A stretch of 64,000 nucleotides of DNA from Egibacteraceae bacterium (GCA_030447925.1 JAUJNX010000009.1:149401-213400); one strand, 5' to 3'; shown: positions 9,810 through 18,589, counted from the first letter of the stretch. The notes: a model not told the origin generated them from the letters alone. Translations and numbers: made by a program.

Positions 9810-10492
9810 GGGCCACGAGGTCTCGGCGGAGCTGGTCACCACCAGCTCGCGGATCTCCACCCCGGGCGGCTGGCGCAGGGCGAACAGCACCGACGCGGCG
9901 ACGTTCGCCGGGTCGTTCAGCTGGGCGTCCGGGCCCGGCTTGTACTGCTCGTCGCGGTCGTCGAAGAAGTGCGTCTGCATCCCCCCGGGACCAGGAGGGT
10001 CACCCCGACCCGCCCCGCCAGCTCCACCTGGAGGGACCGGGTGAACCCGACGACCCCGAACTTCGACGCGCAGTAGGCGGTCGCGTCGCCGAACGCCCGG
10101 TAGCCCAGCGTCGAGGCGACCGTCACCACGCGGCCCCGGGCCGCCTCCAGGGCGGGCAGCGCCGCGCGCACGACCGCGGCGGTGCCCAGCAGGTTGACCG
10201 CGACGATGCGCTCCCAGGTGGCGGCGGGCACCGACCCCAGCGCGCCGGGCGTGTCGATGCCGGCCGCGGTCACCACCCCCGACAGCGGGCCGGCGGCCTC
10301 CAGCGCCCGCCCGACCGCGGCCTCGGCGGCGCGCCCGTCGGCCAGGTCGACCTGCTCGAAGGCGACATCGCGCCCGGGCGGGGCGAGGTCCAGCACCACC
10401 GGCGTCCCGCCCGCCTTGTCCACGGCGTCGACCACGGCGGCGCCCAGGCCGGACGACCCGCCGGTGACCAGCACGGTCTGCAGATCGGACAA
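9807..10492 (-). CDS. Short-chain dehydrogenase/reductase in heptose operon (one frame break)
   Basis: Classical SDR of about 228 residues: cofactor motif TGGSSGLG (residues 10-17), NAG replaced by TAAGID, catalytic YCASK, and a Ser in VASTLGY. One frame break near 9985 (after LLVPGG) switches to the frame reading MQTHFFDDRDEQY and ending LVVTSSAETSWP at TGA 9809-9807. It lies directly downstream of hldE, where Gram-negative clusters carry the extended-SDR epimerase HldD. This protein is a short SDR, so it may act on the heptose C-6 or C-4 but is not an HldD orthologue by motif. The TGA belongs to the 30-bp repeat. Confidence 0.82.
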
Positions 10493-10508
10493 CGGTGTTT
10501 CCCTCCAG

Positions 10509-10547
10509 GTCAGCGGGCCAGGTCAGCGGGGGACGTCAGCGGGCTCG
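10509..10547 (-). repeat. 13-bp tandem repeat carrying the hldE stop codon
   Basis: Three units of 13 bases on the minus strand (each containing CCCGCTGAC, slightly diverged) put TGA at 10538, 10525 and 10512. Spacing of 13 means one stop in each of the three frames right at the end of hldE. The last copy is followed by GGAGGG, the ribosome site of the SDR gene. Confidence 0.75.
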
Positions 10548-12008
10548 GGTGACGGCCTGCGCGACCAGCCCGGTGGTCGAGCGGCCCGGGAGGTAGGGCA
10601 GGACGACGGCCTGGCCGCCCCAGGTCTCCAGCATCGGCGCCTCGGGCAGGTCCTCGACCGCGTAGTCGGCGCCCTTGGCCCACACGTGGGGCCGCAGGGT
10701 GGCCAGCACGGCCTCGGGTGTGTCCTCCTCGAAGACCGTGACCGCGTCGACGCAGCCGAGGCCGAGCAGCACCGCGGCGCGGTCGGCGGCGGGCACCAGC
10801 GGGCGCTCGGGGCCCTTGAGCCGCCGGACGCTGGCGTCGCTGTTGAGGCAGACCACCAGGCAGTCGCCCAGGGCCCGGGCGGCCTGCAGCATCTGCACGT
10901 GGCCGGCGTGGAGCAGGTCGAAGCAGCCGCCGGTGGCCACCACGGTGCCGCCGCGGGCGCGGACCGCGGCCACCACCTCGGCGGCTGACCCGGCCGGGAC
11001 GGCGGGCTCGGGGGACCCGGGGCCCGGGGCGGGCGGTCGGAAGGGGTCGGATGCCGTCGAGGCGTCGGGACGCCACGCGGCCGCCCCGCCGGCGGCAACG
11101 AAGGCCGAGGCCGCGGCGACGGCCTCGGTCACGGCCTCGCTGGGCAGGGCGCCCGCGGCCAGCGCCACCGCGGCGCGGGCGGCGAACCGGTCCCCGGCCC
11201 CGCACGGGTCGCCGGCCCCCAGCACGGGGGCGGGCACGGCCAGCGGCGTCCCGTCGGCGCCGACGAGCAGCGCGCCGCGCGCGCCGAGGGTGACCGCGAC
11301 CCCGGCCGCCTGCCAGGCGCCGACCAGGGCGCGCGCGGTCGCCGTGACCGCCGCCAGGCCCTCCCGCGGGCCCGGCGCGCCCGCGCCGTCGCCGTCCGCG
11401 GCCGGCAGGCGCTCGGCGAAGGCGCGGGCCTCGTCGCGGTTGGGGGTGGCGAGGCGGACGCCGGGGACCGGGCGCAGCCCGCGGACGTGGGGGTCCCAGA
11501 CCAGGGGCGACCGGCGCGCGGCCTGGGCCAGCGCCCCGCGCACCGACGGCTCCGCCGCCACCCCGCGGCCGTAGTCGCTGACCAGGACCGCCCCGGCGGA
11601 CCGCAGCGCCCGCCGGGCCGCCGGGGTGACCGCACCCGGGCTGCCCGCCGGCCCGCCGTAGTCCAGCCGCGCCAGCGACTGCGTGCCCGCGCGCACGCGC
11701 ACCTTCTGCGGGGTCGCGCCGTCCAGGCCGAGGTCGATGACCACGACCCCGGCGTCCTCCAGCAGCGCGCGCACGCGCCCGCCGGCCTCGTCGGCCCCCA
11801 GCGCCGTCACCAGCGTCACCGGCCCGCCGTCGGCGGCGGCCAGCGCCGCGGCCAGCCCGGCCCCGCCGGGCCGCGAGTGGTCGACGGGGTCGTCGATCAC
11901 CGGCACCGGCGCGTCGGGCGCCAGGCGCCCCGCGGTCCCGACCAGGTCGCGGTCCAGCAGCGCGTCGCCGACGACGACGACCGCGGCCGCCCGCGCCGCC
12001 GCGGTCAT
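10536..12008 (-). CDS. hldE: Bifunctional heptose-7-phosphate kinase / heptose-1-phosphate adenylyltransferase
   Basis: Intact 490-residue two-domain enzyme. Residues 1-320 are a PfkB/ribokinase domain (VVVVGDALLDRDLVG start, sugar-binding GGAGL, anion hole GAGDRF near 270) that should phosphorylate D-glycero-D-manno-heptose-7-phosphate at C-1. Residues about 345-490 are a nucleotidyltransferase (GGCFDLLHAGHV with HxGH, then KGPERPLVP, WAKGADY) that adds AMP after GmhB removes the 7-phosphate. In the same operon are gmhB and gmhA, so the full route to an ADP-heptose is present. Start ATG 12008 overlaps the gmhA stop (ATGA). The kinase motif is GDPCGAGD rather than the common DTxGAGD. Confidence 0.93.
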   Translation of the reverse strand: MTAAARAAAVVVVGDALLDRDLVGTAGRLAPDAPVPVIDDPVDHSRPGGAGLAAALAAADGGPVTLVTALGADEAGGRVRALLEDAGVVVIDLGLDGATPQKVRVRAGTQSLARLDYGGPAGSPGAVTPAARRALRSAGAVLVSDYGRGVAAEPSVRGALAQAARRSPLVWDPHVRGLRPVPGVRLATPNRDEARAFAERLPAADGDGAGAPGPREGLAAVTATARALVGAWQAAGVAVTLGARGALLVGADGTPLAVPAPVLGAGDPCGAGDRFAARAAVALAAGALPSEAVTEAVAAASAFVAAGGAAAWRPDASTASDPFRPPAPGPGSPEPAVPAGSAAEVVAAVRARGGTVVATGGCFDLLHAGHVQMLQAARALGDCLVVCLNSDASVRRLKGPERPLVPAADRAAVLLGLGCVDAVTVFEEDTPEAVLATLRPHVWAKGADYAVEDLPEAPMLETWGGQAVVLPYLPGRSTTGLVAQAVTRAR

Positions 12009-12618
12009 CCGTCCACCGCGCCCGCCGCGTGGGCCAGGATGTCGGTGACGGCGAGGTCGACCGCGGCGCAGAGCAGGTGGACCACGACCTGGTGCACCTC
12101 CTGGATCGTGGCCGTCGAGTCGGCCTCGACCGCGACCGCCTCGTCGGTGATGTCGGCGACGGGGTTGGGCAGCGGGCCGGTCAGCGCCCAGGTCACCAGC
12201 CCCGCCCGGCGGGCGGTGCGCACCGCGTTGAGGACGTTGGTGCTGCGGCCCGACGTGGACATGGCCAGAAGCACGTCGCCCGGCCGCCCGTGGGCCCGCA
12301 CCTGCCGGGCGAACACCTGGTCGGCGCCGTAGTCGTTGAGCACCGCGGTGACCGTGGAGGTGTCGGTGTGCAGCGCGAGCGCCGACAGCGGCACGCGGTC
12401 GTCGCGGTAGCGGCCCACCAGCTCGGCCGTCAGGTGCTGGGCCTGCGCCGCGCTGCCGCCGTTGCCGGCGACCAGCAGCCGCCCGCCGCCCAGCAGCACC
12501 CGCGCGAGGTGCCGCGCCCCGCGCGTCGATCCGGTCGCAGTCGTCGTCGAGCGCCGCCAGCGGTGCGCGCAGCGCCGCCAGGTGCTCCCCGCCCCGACGG
12601 CAGGATCCCGTTGCTCAT
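12005..12618 (-). CDS. gmhA: Phosphoheptose isomerase (two frame breaks)
   Basis: SIS-domain sedoheptulose-7-phosphate isomerase, about 205 residues. ATG 12618 follows AGGAGG by about 10 bases and opens MSNGILPSGR. Frame breaks near 12590 and 12530 restore the GEHLAALRAPLAALDDDCDR and ARHLARVLLGGGRLLVAGNG segments. The phosphosugar-binding motifs GNGGSAAQAQH, STSGRSTNVLNA and the C-terminal helix with IQEVHQVVVHLLC (the active-site His region) are intact. It catalyses the first committed step from sedoheptulose-7-phosphate to D-glycero-D-manno-heptose-7-phosphate. It sits between the GT4 gene and hldE. Confidence 0.9.
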
Positions 12619-12643
12619 CCGGAAATGCCCTCCTGGCCGCGCG

Positions 12644-13885
12644 TCATTGCGCGACCGCCTGGCCCAGGGCCGCGTCCGCGGCCACCTCCTCGTACACCCG
12701 CTGCGTGGCCGCGGCCACCCGCCGCCAGCTGTACAGCCGCGCGCGCCGCGCCGCGGCCCGTCCCATCCGCCGCCGACGTGGCCCGTCGTCCAGCAGCTCG
12801 CGGACGGCGTCGGCGAGCAGGTCGGGCCGCCGCGGCGGCACGTGCAACCCCGTCGTCCCGTCCACCACGGTGTCGAGCAGCCCGCCGACGGCGCTGGCCA
12901 CGACCGGCACGCCGCAGCCCATGGCCTCGAGCGGGACGATGCCGAACGGCTCGTACCAGGGCGTGCAGACGACCAGGTCCGCCGACCGGTACAGCGCCGG
13001 CAGGTCCGCCCGCGCCACCCGCCCGCGCAGGTCGACGCGGTCGGCGACGCCCAGGTCCCGCGCCTGCTCCCGCAGCCGGCGCGCCTCGGGGTCGGCGTCC
13101 AGCTGGTCGCGGTCCGGCCCGCCGGCGACGACCAGCTCGGCGTCGGGCAGGGCAGCGAGCGCCTCGAGCACGTCGCCGAAGCCCTTGCGGGGGACCAGGC
13201 GCCCGACGGCCAGCAGGCGGTGGCGGCGGGGGTGCGCACCTCCGCCGGTCCGTCGTGCCAGAACAGCGACAGGTCGACCCCGCAGGGCACCACGGCGAGG
13301 CGCGAGGCGGGGGCGCCCAGCTCGCCCAGCTCGCGCACCTCGTCGGTGCAGGTCGCGATCACGCGGTCCACGGCGCCCGCGACCCAGCGCTCGATGGCGA
13401 GGCGCTCCGGCGGCGAGGTGTCGTCGGCCCCCTGGTGGCGGCGCTTCACCACGCCCAGCGCGTGGAAGGTCTGGACCACCGGGATGCCCAGGGCGGCCGC
13501 GGCGGTCACCGACGCCCAGCCGGACATCCAGAAGTGACCGTGGACGACGTCGGGGCGGCGGGCGACCCACGCCCGCTCCAGCGCCGCGGCGAAGTCGGCC
13601 ATGTGCGGGAGCAGGTCGTCCTTGGGCAGCGCCCGCGCGGGGCCCGCGTCCACGTGGGCGACGGTGACGCCCGGCGCGAAGGCCACCTCGGCGGGCAGGT
13701 CCGGGTCGTCGCGCCGGGTGTGGACGACGACCTCGGCGCCCTGCGCGGCCAGCTCGAGCGCCAGGGCGGCCACGTGGACGTTCTGGCCGCCCGCGTCGGT
13801 CTCGCCGACGCAGGCGAGCGGGCTGGCGTGCTCGGAGACCAGGGCGACGCGCAGGGGCGGCCGGGGGCCGGGCGGGACGGGTCAT
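12644..13885 (-). CDS. GT4 glycosyltransferase (two frame breaks)
   Basis: About 415 residues, GT-B fold. ATG 13885 overlaps the stop of the upstream GT9 gene (ATGA). A frame break within the first 14 codons is needed to reach [13 protein letters not shown]; the next segment [20 protein letters not shown] is the donor-side motif typical of MshA- and sucrose-synthase-like GT4 enzymes. A second break near 13235 leads into [28 protein letters not shown], and the nucleotide-sugar EX7E region [19 protein letters not shown]. It likely transfers a sugar (possibly the heptose made here, or a hexose) onto the same glycan as its GT9 neighbours. Acceptor unknown. Confidence 0.87.
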   Translation of the reverse strand: MTRPARPPAAPARRPGLRARQPARLRRRDRRGRPERPRGRPGARAGRAGRRGRRPHPARRPGPARRGGLRAGRHRRPRGRGPRAGAAQGRPAPAHGRLRRGAGAGVGRPPPRRRPRSLLDVRLGVGDRRGRPGHPGGPDLPRAGRGEAPPPGGRRHLAAGAPRHRALGRGRRGPRDRDLHRRGARAGRAGRPRLAPRRGALRGRPVAVLARRTGGGAHPRRHRLLAVGRLVPRKGFGDVLEALAALPDAELVVAGGPDRDQLDADPEARRLREQARDLGVADRVDLRGRVARADLPALYRSADLVVCTPWYEPFGIVPLEAMGCGVPVVASAVGGLLDTVVDGTTGLHVPPRRPDLLADAVRELLDDGPRRRRMGRAAARRARLYSWRRVAAATQRVYEEVAADAALGQAVAQ

Positions 13886-14939
13886 GCGATCACCCCAGGG
13901 TGCGCGGCGGACGGGACCAGGTCCTCCAGGGCCGCGAGGACGTCGGCGGGGCGGACCCCTCGCCGGGCCCGCCGTCCAGGCAGGGATGACCGGGCACGGG
14001 ACAGGTGCGCGCGCGGCAGCCCGCGCACGGGACCGGCCGGTGCAGCAGCCGCAGCGGCGTCCGCCAGGGACGCCAGCGCACCGCCGGCACGGTCGGGGCG
14101 AACAGCGACACGACGGGCGCGCCGACCGCTGCGGCGAGGTGCGCGGGGCCGGTGTTGCCGACCACCACGGCGCGGGCGCCGGCGAGCACGCCGGCCAGCT
14201 GCGCCAGGGTCGTGCGCCCGCCGAGGTCGACGGCGCGGCCGGGCGCGCGGGCGCCCGCGGCGACCGCGGCGGTCAGGGCGGTCTCCCCGGGCCCGCCGGT
14301 GACCACGACGTCGGTCCCGCCGGTGGTGAGGTCGGCGACCAGCCCGCGGTGGTGCCCGGGCGCCCAGGCGCGCGCGGGGACCGACGCGCCGGGGTGGACC
14401 ACGACGTAGCCGCCCGCGGGCACCAGCCCGGTGACGTCGGGGGACGGCAGGACGGCGAGGCGCCCGTCGTCGCCGCGGGGCGGCGGGGCGCCGGCGGCCG
14501 CGGCCAGCGACAGCGCCCGCTCGACCTCGTGCAGGCCGTCGTCGAGGCCGCGGTGGCGCAGGTCCAGCAGCGACCCCGGGTAGTCCTCGCTGATCGCCCC
14601 GACCCAGGCGACCCCGGCCAGGCGCAGCAGCAGGGCCGTCGGCAGCGGGCTCTGGTGGAAGGAGGTGAAGACCACGGCGCGGTCGACGCCCAGGGCCGCG
14701 ATGCGGTCGACCAGGGCCAGGGTGGCCGCGCGGTCGACGGGCGGGGGGTCGGGGTCGATCCACTCGGCCCGGTGGACGACGACCTCGTCGACCCCGGGCA
14801 GGAGCCGGGCGGCCGCGGCGCCGCGGGGGCCGCACAGCAGGGTGAGCCGGTCGGCCGCGGCCGCGAGCGCGCGGATCGCGGGGCCGGTGAGCAGGACGTC
14901 GCCGTCGTTGTCCAGCCGCACGGCGAGCACGTGGGTCAC
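13882..14939 (-). CDS. GT9 heptosyltransferase-like glycosyltransferase, second copy (one frame break)
   Basis: About 350 residues. It starts at GTG 14939 inside the gmhB stop (GTGA), so the two are translationally coupled. Features are [20 protein letters not shown] (Rossmann start with the GD pair of GT9), [39 protein letters not shown] and [21 protein letters not shown] Cys-rich tail ([19 protein letters not shown]), which could bind metal or form disulfides, precedes a frame break near 13960; the new frame reads [17 protein letters not shown] to TGA 13884-13882. Together with the other GT9 enzyme it points to at least two heptosyl (or related) transfers. Confidence 0.88.
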
Positions 14940-15481
14940 GGCGCGGCTCCCAGGAGCCGGTCGACGGCGGCGACCAGGTCGGCGGCGACCTCGGGGGCGG
15001 CGGCGACCTCCTCGGGCCGCGTGGCCGGGGTCGGCACCAGGACCGGGCGGGCGCCGGCCGCGCGCGCGGCCTCCACGTCGGCGCCGATGTCCCCGACCAG
15101 CGCGCAGTCCAAGGGGTCCACGCCCAGGGCGTCCGCGGCCGCCAGGACCAGCCCCGGCAGCGGCTTGCGGCACGCGCAGCCGTCGCCGGGCCCGTGCGGG
15201 CAGTACAGGAAGGGGCCGAGGGGGCCGAGCAGCTCGTCGACGCGCGCGTTGACGGCGTCGACCTGCGCGCGGGACAGCAGGCCGCGGGCGATGCCCGACT
15301 GGTTGGAGACGACCGCGGTGGGTATCCCGGCCGCGCGCAGGCGCGCGAGGGCGGCCGCGGCGCCGGGCGCGGGTCGCACGCGGCCGGGGTCGCCGTTGTA
15401 GGGGACGTCGATCACCAGCGTCCCGTCGCGGTCGAACAGCACCGCCGCCGGCCGTCCTTCCCTGGGCACACGCCTCCTCAT
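14936..15481 (-). CDS. gmhB: D,D-heptose 1,7-bisphosphate phosphatase
   Basis: 181-residue HAD-IIIA phosphatase. Motif I is FDRDGTL (nucleophile Asp17, Asp19), motif II VVSNQSG, the GmhB zinc loop YCPHGPGDGCACRKP (Cys-x-His ... Cys-x-Cys), and motif IV LVGDIGADVEAA. The zinc loop and the substrate-recognising RKP separate this from histidinol phosphatases, and the operon context supports the heptose assignment. It is the first gene of the leftward heptose operon. The upstream 200 bases hold its presumed promoter, but I cannot place a clear -35/-10 there. Confidence 0.92.
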   Translation of the reverse strand: MRRRVPREGRPAAVLFDRDGTLVIDVPYNGDPGRVRPAPGAAAALARLRAAGIPTAVVSNQSGIARGLLSRAQVDAVNARVDELLGPLGPFLYCPHGPGDGCACRKPLPGLVLAAADALGVDPLDCALVGDIGADVEAARAAGARPVLVPTPATRPEEVAAAPEVAADLVAAVDRLLGAAP

Positions 15482-15687
15482 CCCCGTCGCGGTGGCAACC
15501 CGCGGAGCCTGCCCCCCTCGGGGCGCGTCACGCCTGGCTGCCGAACGCAGGGAAACCCTACGCCACGGGTACCGTCACGCCCAGTCAGGTCCCCCGGGAC
15601 CCACGGGCGCGGGCCGCGGGCGCGGGCATCGGCGGGGGGCGCGCCCCCCTCCCTGGCGCGCCCCCCGCGGTGGTTCGTCCCCGCCGG

Positions 15688-15891
15688 CTACCCGTAGGAG
15701 CGGGTGGCCGTGTCCGCCCAGCCCTGGTGCAGGCTGCACGTCGTACTGGGGTTGTAGCGCGACAACCGGCACTCGCACTCGGGGTGCGCGCACCGGCGGT
15801 CGCGGTCGTACTCGGGAAGGGCCTCGCCGGAGCTCAGCCGTCGGTGCTGTTCGTGTCGCGGACGCGGCACGGACCGGTCCCGTGCATACAC
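15688..15891 (-). CDS. Small putative zinc-binding protein
   Basis: 67 residues from GTG 15891, chosen because AAGGAGG lies 5 bases upstream. A basic N-terminal half (RDRSVPRPRHEQHRR) leads into CAHPECECRLSRYNPSTTCS with a following LHQ: four cysteines and histidines spaced as in a single small zinc knuckle with an SRYNP core. I recall similar short actinobacterial proteins with an LSRYNP core, but have no named family for them. It stands alone between the heptose operon and a membrane-protein gene. It could be a DNA/RNA-binding or metal-handling peptide; function unknown. Confidence 0.6.
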   Translation of the reverse strand: MYARDRSVPRPRHEQHRRLSSGEALPEYDRDRRCAHPECECRLSRYNPSTTCSLHQGWADTATRSYG

Positions 15892-16060
15892 GGGTACCTC
15901 CTTGCGCGCTCGCGCGCGCTTCCGGGTCGGAAGGCTGGCGCGAGGACGCGGTGCCGCGGGACCGTCCGGAGGCGTCACCGCGGAGGCGGCAGCCGGCCGG
16001 GCGAATCGCGGCAGAGCGGTCGCGCCGACCTCGGGGTCTGAGAGGCGTTCCCATCCTTCC

Positions 16061-16107
16061 CCCGGACAGGCCGATCGTCAACCGGGTTGGTCACCGACCT
16101 GTCCGGG
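16061..16107. promoter_or_regulatory. 10-bp inverted repeat upstream of membrane-protein gene
   Basis: CCCGGACAGG (16061-16070) and CCTGTCCGGG (16098-16107) form a perfect 10-bp inverted repeat with a 27-base spacer, ending 45 bases before the ATG of the downstream gene. It may be an operator or a large-loop leader hairpin. No terminator-like T-run follows. Confidence 0.4.
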
Positions 16108-16152
16108 TAACGGGCCGGAGACCATCCCGGCACGACAAGGAACGGACACTTC

Positions 16153-16746
16153 ATGGCAGAGACCAACACCGTTGCGCGTGCCCTGCACGACATCGGCCTG
16201 GCCGGCTGGTTCGGCGGCTCCCTGATGGGGTCCGTCGGGCTCAACGGCGCCGGCGACGAGGTCGCCGACCCCAAGGACAGGGTGCGGGTGGCCAACGCGG
16301 GCTGGGCCCGGTGGACGCCGGTGAACCTCGTGTTCATCGTGGTGCACCTGCTGGCCGGCCTGCAGGTCACCCGTGGCAACAAGGACCGGCTCGGGGTCCA
16401 GGGCGGCGTCGCCACCGCGGCCGCCGTCAAGCTGGCCTTCACGGTCGCGGCGCTGGCGGCCACCGCCTACGCCCGCCTGCTGGGCCAGAAGCTCATGGAC
16501 GCCGACGCCGACGCCGCCCGCCACACCCCGGCGAACGAGGGCGGGATCGAGGCGCAGGACGCGCTGACCCCCTCCGCCTCCACTCCCGAGGACGTCGCCA
16601 GCGCGCAGCGCCAGCTGCGCATCGTGCAGTGGGCGATCCCGTTCTTCACGGGCGCGACCCTCTGGCTGAACGCCATCCAGGGCGAGCAGCAGCGCCCCCA
16701 GGCCGTGGCCGAGGGGCTGCTCCAGCGGGTCATCCCCGGCAAGTAG
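16153..16746 (+). CDS. Conserved actinobacterial membrane protein
   Basis: 197 residues starting at ATG 16153 (AAGGAACGG upstream). It begins VARALHDIGLAGWFGGSLMG, followed by a predicted membrane segment near 57-70, another near 83-103, and a C-terminal one around 160-175 (QWAIPFFTGATLWLNA), with an acidic loop DADADAARH between. I recognise the LHD-GLA-WFGG-LMG opening from uncharacterised actinobacterial membrane proteins but know no function. No catalytic motif is visible. A strong hairpin follows the stop, so it is probably transcribed alone. Confidence 0.75.
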   Translation: MAETNTVARALHDIGLAGWFGGSLMGSVGLNGAGDEVADPKDRVRVANAGWARWTPVNLVFIVVHLLAGLQVTRGNKDRLGVQGGVATAAAVKLAFTVAALAATAYARLLGQKLMDADADAARHTPANEGGIEAQDALTPSASTPEDVASAQRQLRIVQWAIPFFTGATLWLNAIQGEQQRPQAVAEGLLQRVIPGK

Positions 16747-16761
16747 CGGGTCAGCTCGGGG

Positions 16762-16792
16762 GCGCCGCCGGCCGGGGTCGGGCCGGCGGCGC
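16762..16792. terminator. Hairpin terminator between convergent genes
   Basis: Perfect 12-bp stem (GCGCCGCCGGCC at 16762-16773 with its complement at 16781-16792) and a 7-base loop, located between the stop codons of two convergent genes. There is no U-tract, as is common for actinobacterial terminators. It can serve both strands. Confidence 0.65.
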
Positions 16793-16802
16793 GCCGTGCG
16801 GT

Positions 16803-17696
16803 TCAGCGGCGCGGCACGACCCCCGCCGCCCGCGCGCGCAGGGCGGTCACCTCCGCCAGCCTGCGCCCGGCGGCGTCCACGACCTCGTCGTCCACCAGCA
16901 CCGAACCCGCCCGCTCCCTGGCGCTGAGGCGGTCGTACGCGGCCAGCCGGTCCTCGGCCGCCGCCAGCTGGGCGCTGGTCGGGGTGAACACCTCGCGGGC
17001 GATGTCGGCCTGCTGGGGGTTCAGCACCCAGGACCCGTCGTAGCCCAGCCCCTGCGCCTGGCGGGCGGCCGCGCGGAACCCGTCGCGGTCCTTCACGCGC
17101 GGGAAGGGCCCGTCGACGGCCTGCAGCCCCGCCGCCCGCGCGGTCACGAGCACCCGCTGGCGGACCCACGCGCCCGCGTCGCCGCCCAGTGAGGCGGCCA
17201 TGTCCACCGGGGCGGTGACCAGGGCCTCCAGCCGGTCGGACGCGAAGGCGATCTCGTCGAGCAGGGCCAGTCCGGGAGGGTTGGCGATCTGGGCCTCCAG
17301 CCCGATCGTGTGCTCCAGGTCGTGCTCCTCCTCCAGCATGCGCAGCAGCTGGTCGACGAACTCGACCTCGCCGGGGGCCTGGACTTTGGGCACGACCAGG
17401 CAGTCCACGACCTCGCCCGCGCCGGCGACGACGTCGAGGACGTCCCGGTAGGCGTGGCGGGTGGCCACGGCGTTGACCCGCACCGCCACGGTCGTGTCGC
17501 CCCAGTCCACGGTGGTGAGCGCCTCGACGGCGGCCCGCCGGGCGTCGTCGCGGCGGTCCTCCAGCACGGTGTCCTCGAGGTCGACCACGACCTCGTCGGC
17601 CGAGCCGGCCGCCGCGCGCAGCAGGCGCGGTGACGTGGCGGGGAGCAGCAGGACGGTGCGGCGGGGGCGGGCGCGGGGCGCGGGAGGAGCCGACAT
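16803..17696 (-). CDS. HpcH/HpaI-type aldolase/lyase, CitE-like
   Basis: 297 residues from ATG 17696. It is a TIM-barrel C-C lyase of the citrate lyase beta/malyl-CoA lyase group: RRTVLLLPATSPRLLRAA start, VVDLEDTVLEDRRDDARR (metal-binding Asp/Glu), VRVNAV, LVVPKVQAPGEVEF, IGLEAQIANPPGLALLDEI (second metal Glu region), and FPRVKDRDGFR. Free-standing CitE-like enzymes cleave malyl-CoA, citramalyl-CoA or similar acyl-CoA esters (family knowledge). No citrate lyase alpha/gamma partner is nearby, so it is not part of a citrate lyase complex. It is divergent from the PIG-L gene with a 66-base gap. Confidence 0.87.
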   Translation of the reverse strand: MSAPPAPRARPRRTVLLLPATSPRLLRAAAGSADEVVVDLEDTVLEDRRDDARRAAVEALTTVDWGDTTVAVRVNAVATRHAYRDVLDVVAGAGEVVDCLVVPKVQAPGEVEFVDQLLRMLEEEHDLEHTIGLEAQIANPPGLALLDEIAFASDRLEALVTAPVDMAASLGGDAGAWVRQRVLVTARAAGLQAVDGPFPRVKDRDGFRAAARQAQGLGYDGSWVLNPQQADIAREVFTPTSAQLAAAEDRLAAYDRLSARERAGSVLVDDEVVDAAGRRLAEVTALRARAAGVVPRR

Positions 17697-17762
17697 CGCG
17701 CCGAGCCTAGACGCGTCACCGGCCCCGCGGTCCGCCCGCGCGCGCTGGGTAGGGTGGTCGCC

Positions 17763-18479
17763 ATGCCCGACGTCGCCCGTGTCCTGGTCGTGACCGCCCA
17801 CCCCGACGACGTGGACTTCGGTGCCGCCGGCACCGTGGCCGCGTGGACCAAGGAGGGGATCGAGGTCGTCTACTGCGTCGTGACCGACGGCGACGCCGGC
17901 GGGTTCGACGCGTCGGTGAGCCGCGCGGACATGCGCCGGATCCGCCACGCCGAGCAGCGCGCCGCGGCCGAGGCGGTCGGCGTCACCGACGTGCGCTTCC
18001 TGGGCTACCCCGACGGGCGCCTCTACGTCACCCACGAGCTGCGCCGGGACATCTCCCGCGTGATCCGCCAGGTCCGGCCCGACCGCGTGCTCACCCAGTC
18101 GCCCGAGCGCACCTGGACGCGCATCGCGGCCAGCCACCCCGACCACCTCGCGGCCGGCGAGGCGACCGTCGCGGCGGTCTACCCCGACGCGCGCAACGAG
18201 TTCGCCCACCCCGAGCTGCTCGCCGACGAGGGCCTGGAGCCGCACACGGTGCCCGAGCTGTGGCTGATGGGCCCGGAGCCGGGCGACCAGGCCGTCTACG
18301 TGGACGTCACCGACACCTTCGACCGCAAGCTCGCCGCCCTGCAGGCCCACACCAGCCAGACGGCGCACATGACCGACCTGGAGGGCATGCTGCGCGGCTG
18401 GCTCGGCGCCAACGCCCAGCAGGCCGGCCTGCCCCCCGGCTCCCTCGCCGAGGGCTACCGCGCCATCGACACCGCCTGA
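17763..18479 (+). CDS. PIG-L family zinc N-acetylhydrolase
   Basis: 238 residues from ATG 17763 (GTG 17754 is also in frame). The zinc site is AHPDDVDFG near residue 12 plus SHPDHLAAG near 120, and the family signature continues with VVTDGDAGGFD, RHAEQRAAAEAVGV and FLGYPDGRL. Members de-acetylate N-acetylglucosaminyl lipids or mycothiol/bacillithiol precursors and conjugates. This sequence resembles the mycothiol-conjugate-amidase/GlcNAc-PI deacetylase side of the family, but there are no other mycothiol genes here. Its stop codon lies in an 8-bp tandem repeat. Confidence 0.88.
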   Translation: MPDVARVLVVTAHPDDVDFGAAGTVAAWTKEGIEVVYCVVTDGDAGGFDASVSRADMRRIRHAEQRAAAEAVGVTDVRFLGYPDGRLYVTHELRRDISRVIRQVRPDRVLTQSPERTWTRIAASHPDHLAAGEATVAAVYPDARNEFAHPELLADEGLEPHTVPELWLMGPEPGDQAVYVDVTDTFDRKLAALQAHTSQTAHMTDLEGMLRGWLGANAQQAGLPPGSLAEGYRAIDTA

Positions 18480-18494
18480 CCGCCTGACCGCCTC
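18471..18494 (+). repeat. 8-bp tandem repeat at the PIG-L stop codon
   Basis: ACCGCCTG repeated at 18471 and 18479 with a third copy ACCGCCTC at 18487. The first TGA (18477-18479) is the gene's stop and the second (18485-18487) lies in another frame. Confidence 0.7.
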
Positions 18495-18589
18495 GAGCCG
18501 GGTGCCGGGCACCGATCGCGTGTCACACCGCCGGCGCCGCCGGTGTCCAACCCTGCGTCCTGGAGAACGAGGAGCACAGGGAGGATGCG

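Noticed and set aside
7557..10076. Plus-strand open frame of 839 codons opposite the carboxypeptidase and glycosyltransferase genes
   Set aside because: Composition is Arg/Gly/Ala only, it lies antisense to genes with intact catalytic motifs, and it has no ribosome site.
9807..10492. SDR of the heptose operon as HldD epimerase
   Set aside because: HldD is an extended SDR of about 310-330 residues with a different cofactor motif; this is a classical SDR of about 228 residues.
15482..15600. Possible riboswitch (ydaO/c-di-AMP-like) between gmhB and the small zinc protein
   Set aside because: Some short GGNAACCC-like elements are present but I could not fold a consensus structure, and no downstream gene in the correct orientation fits such a switch.
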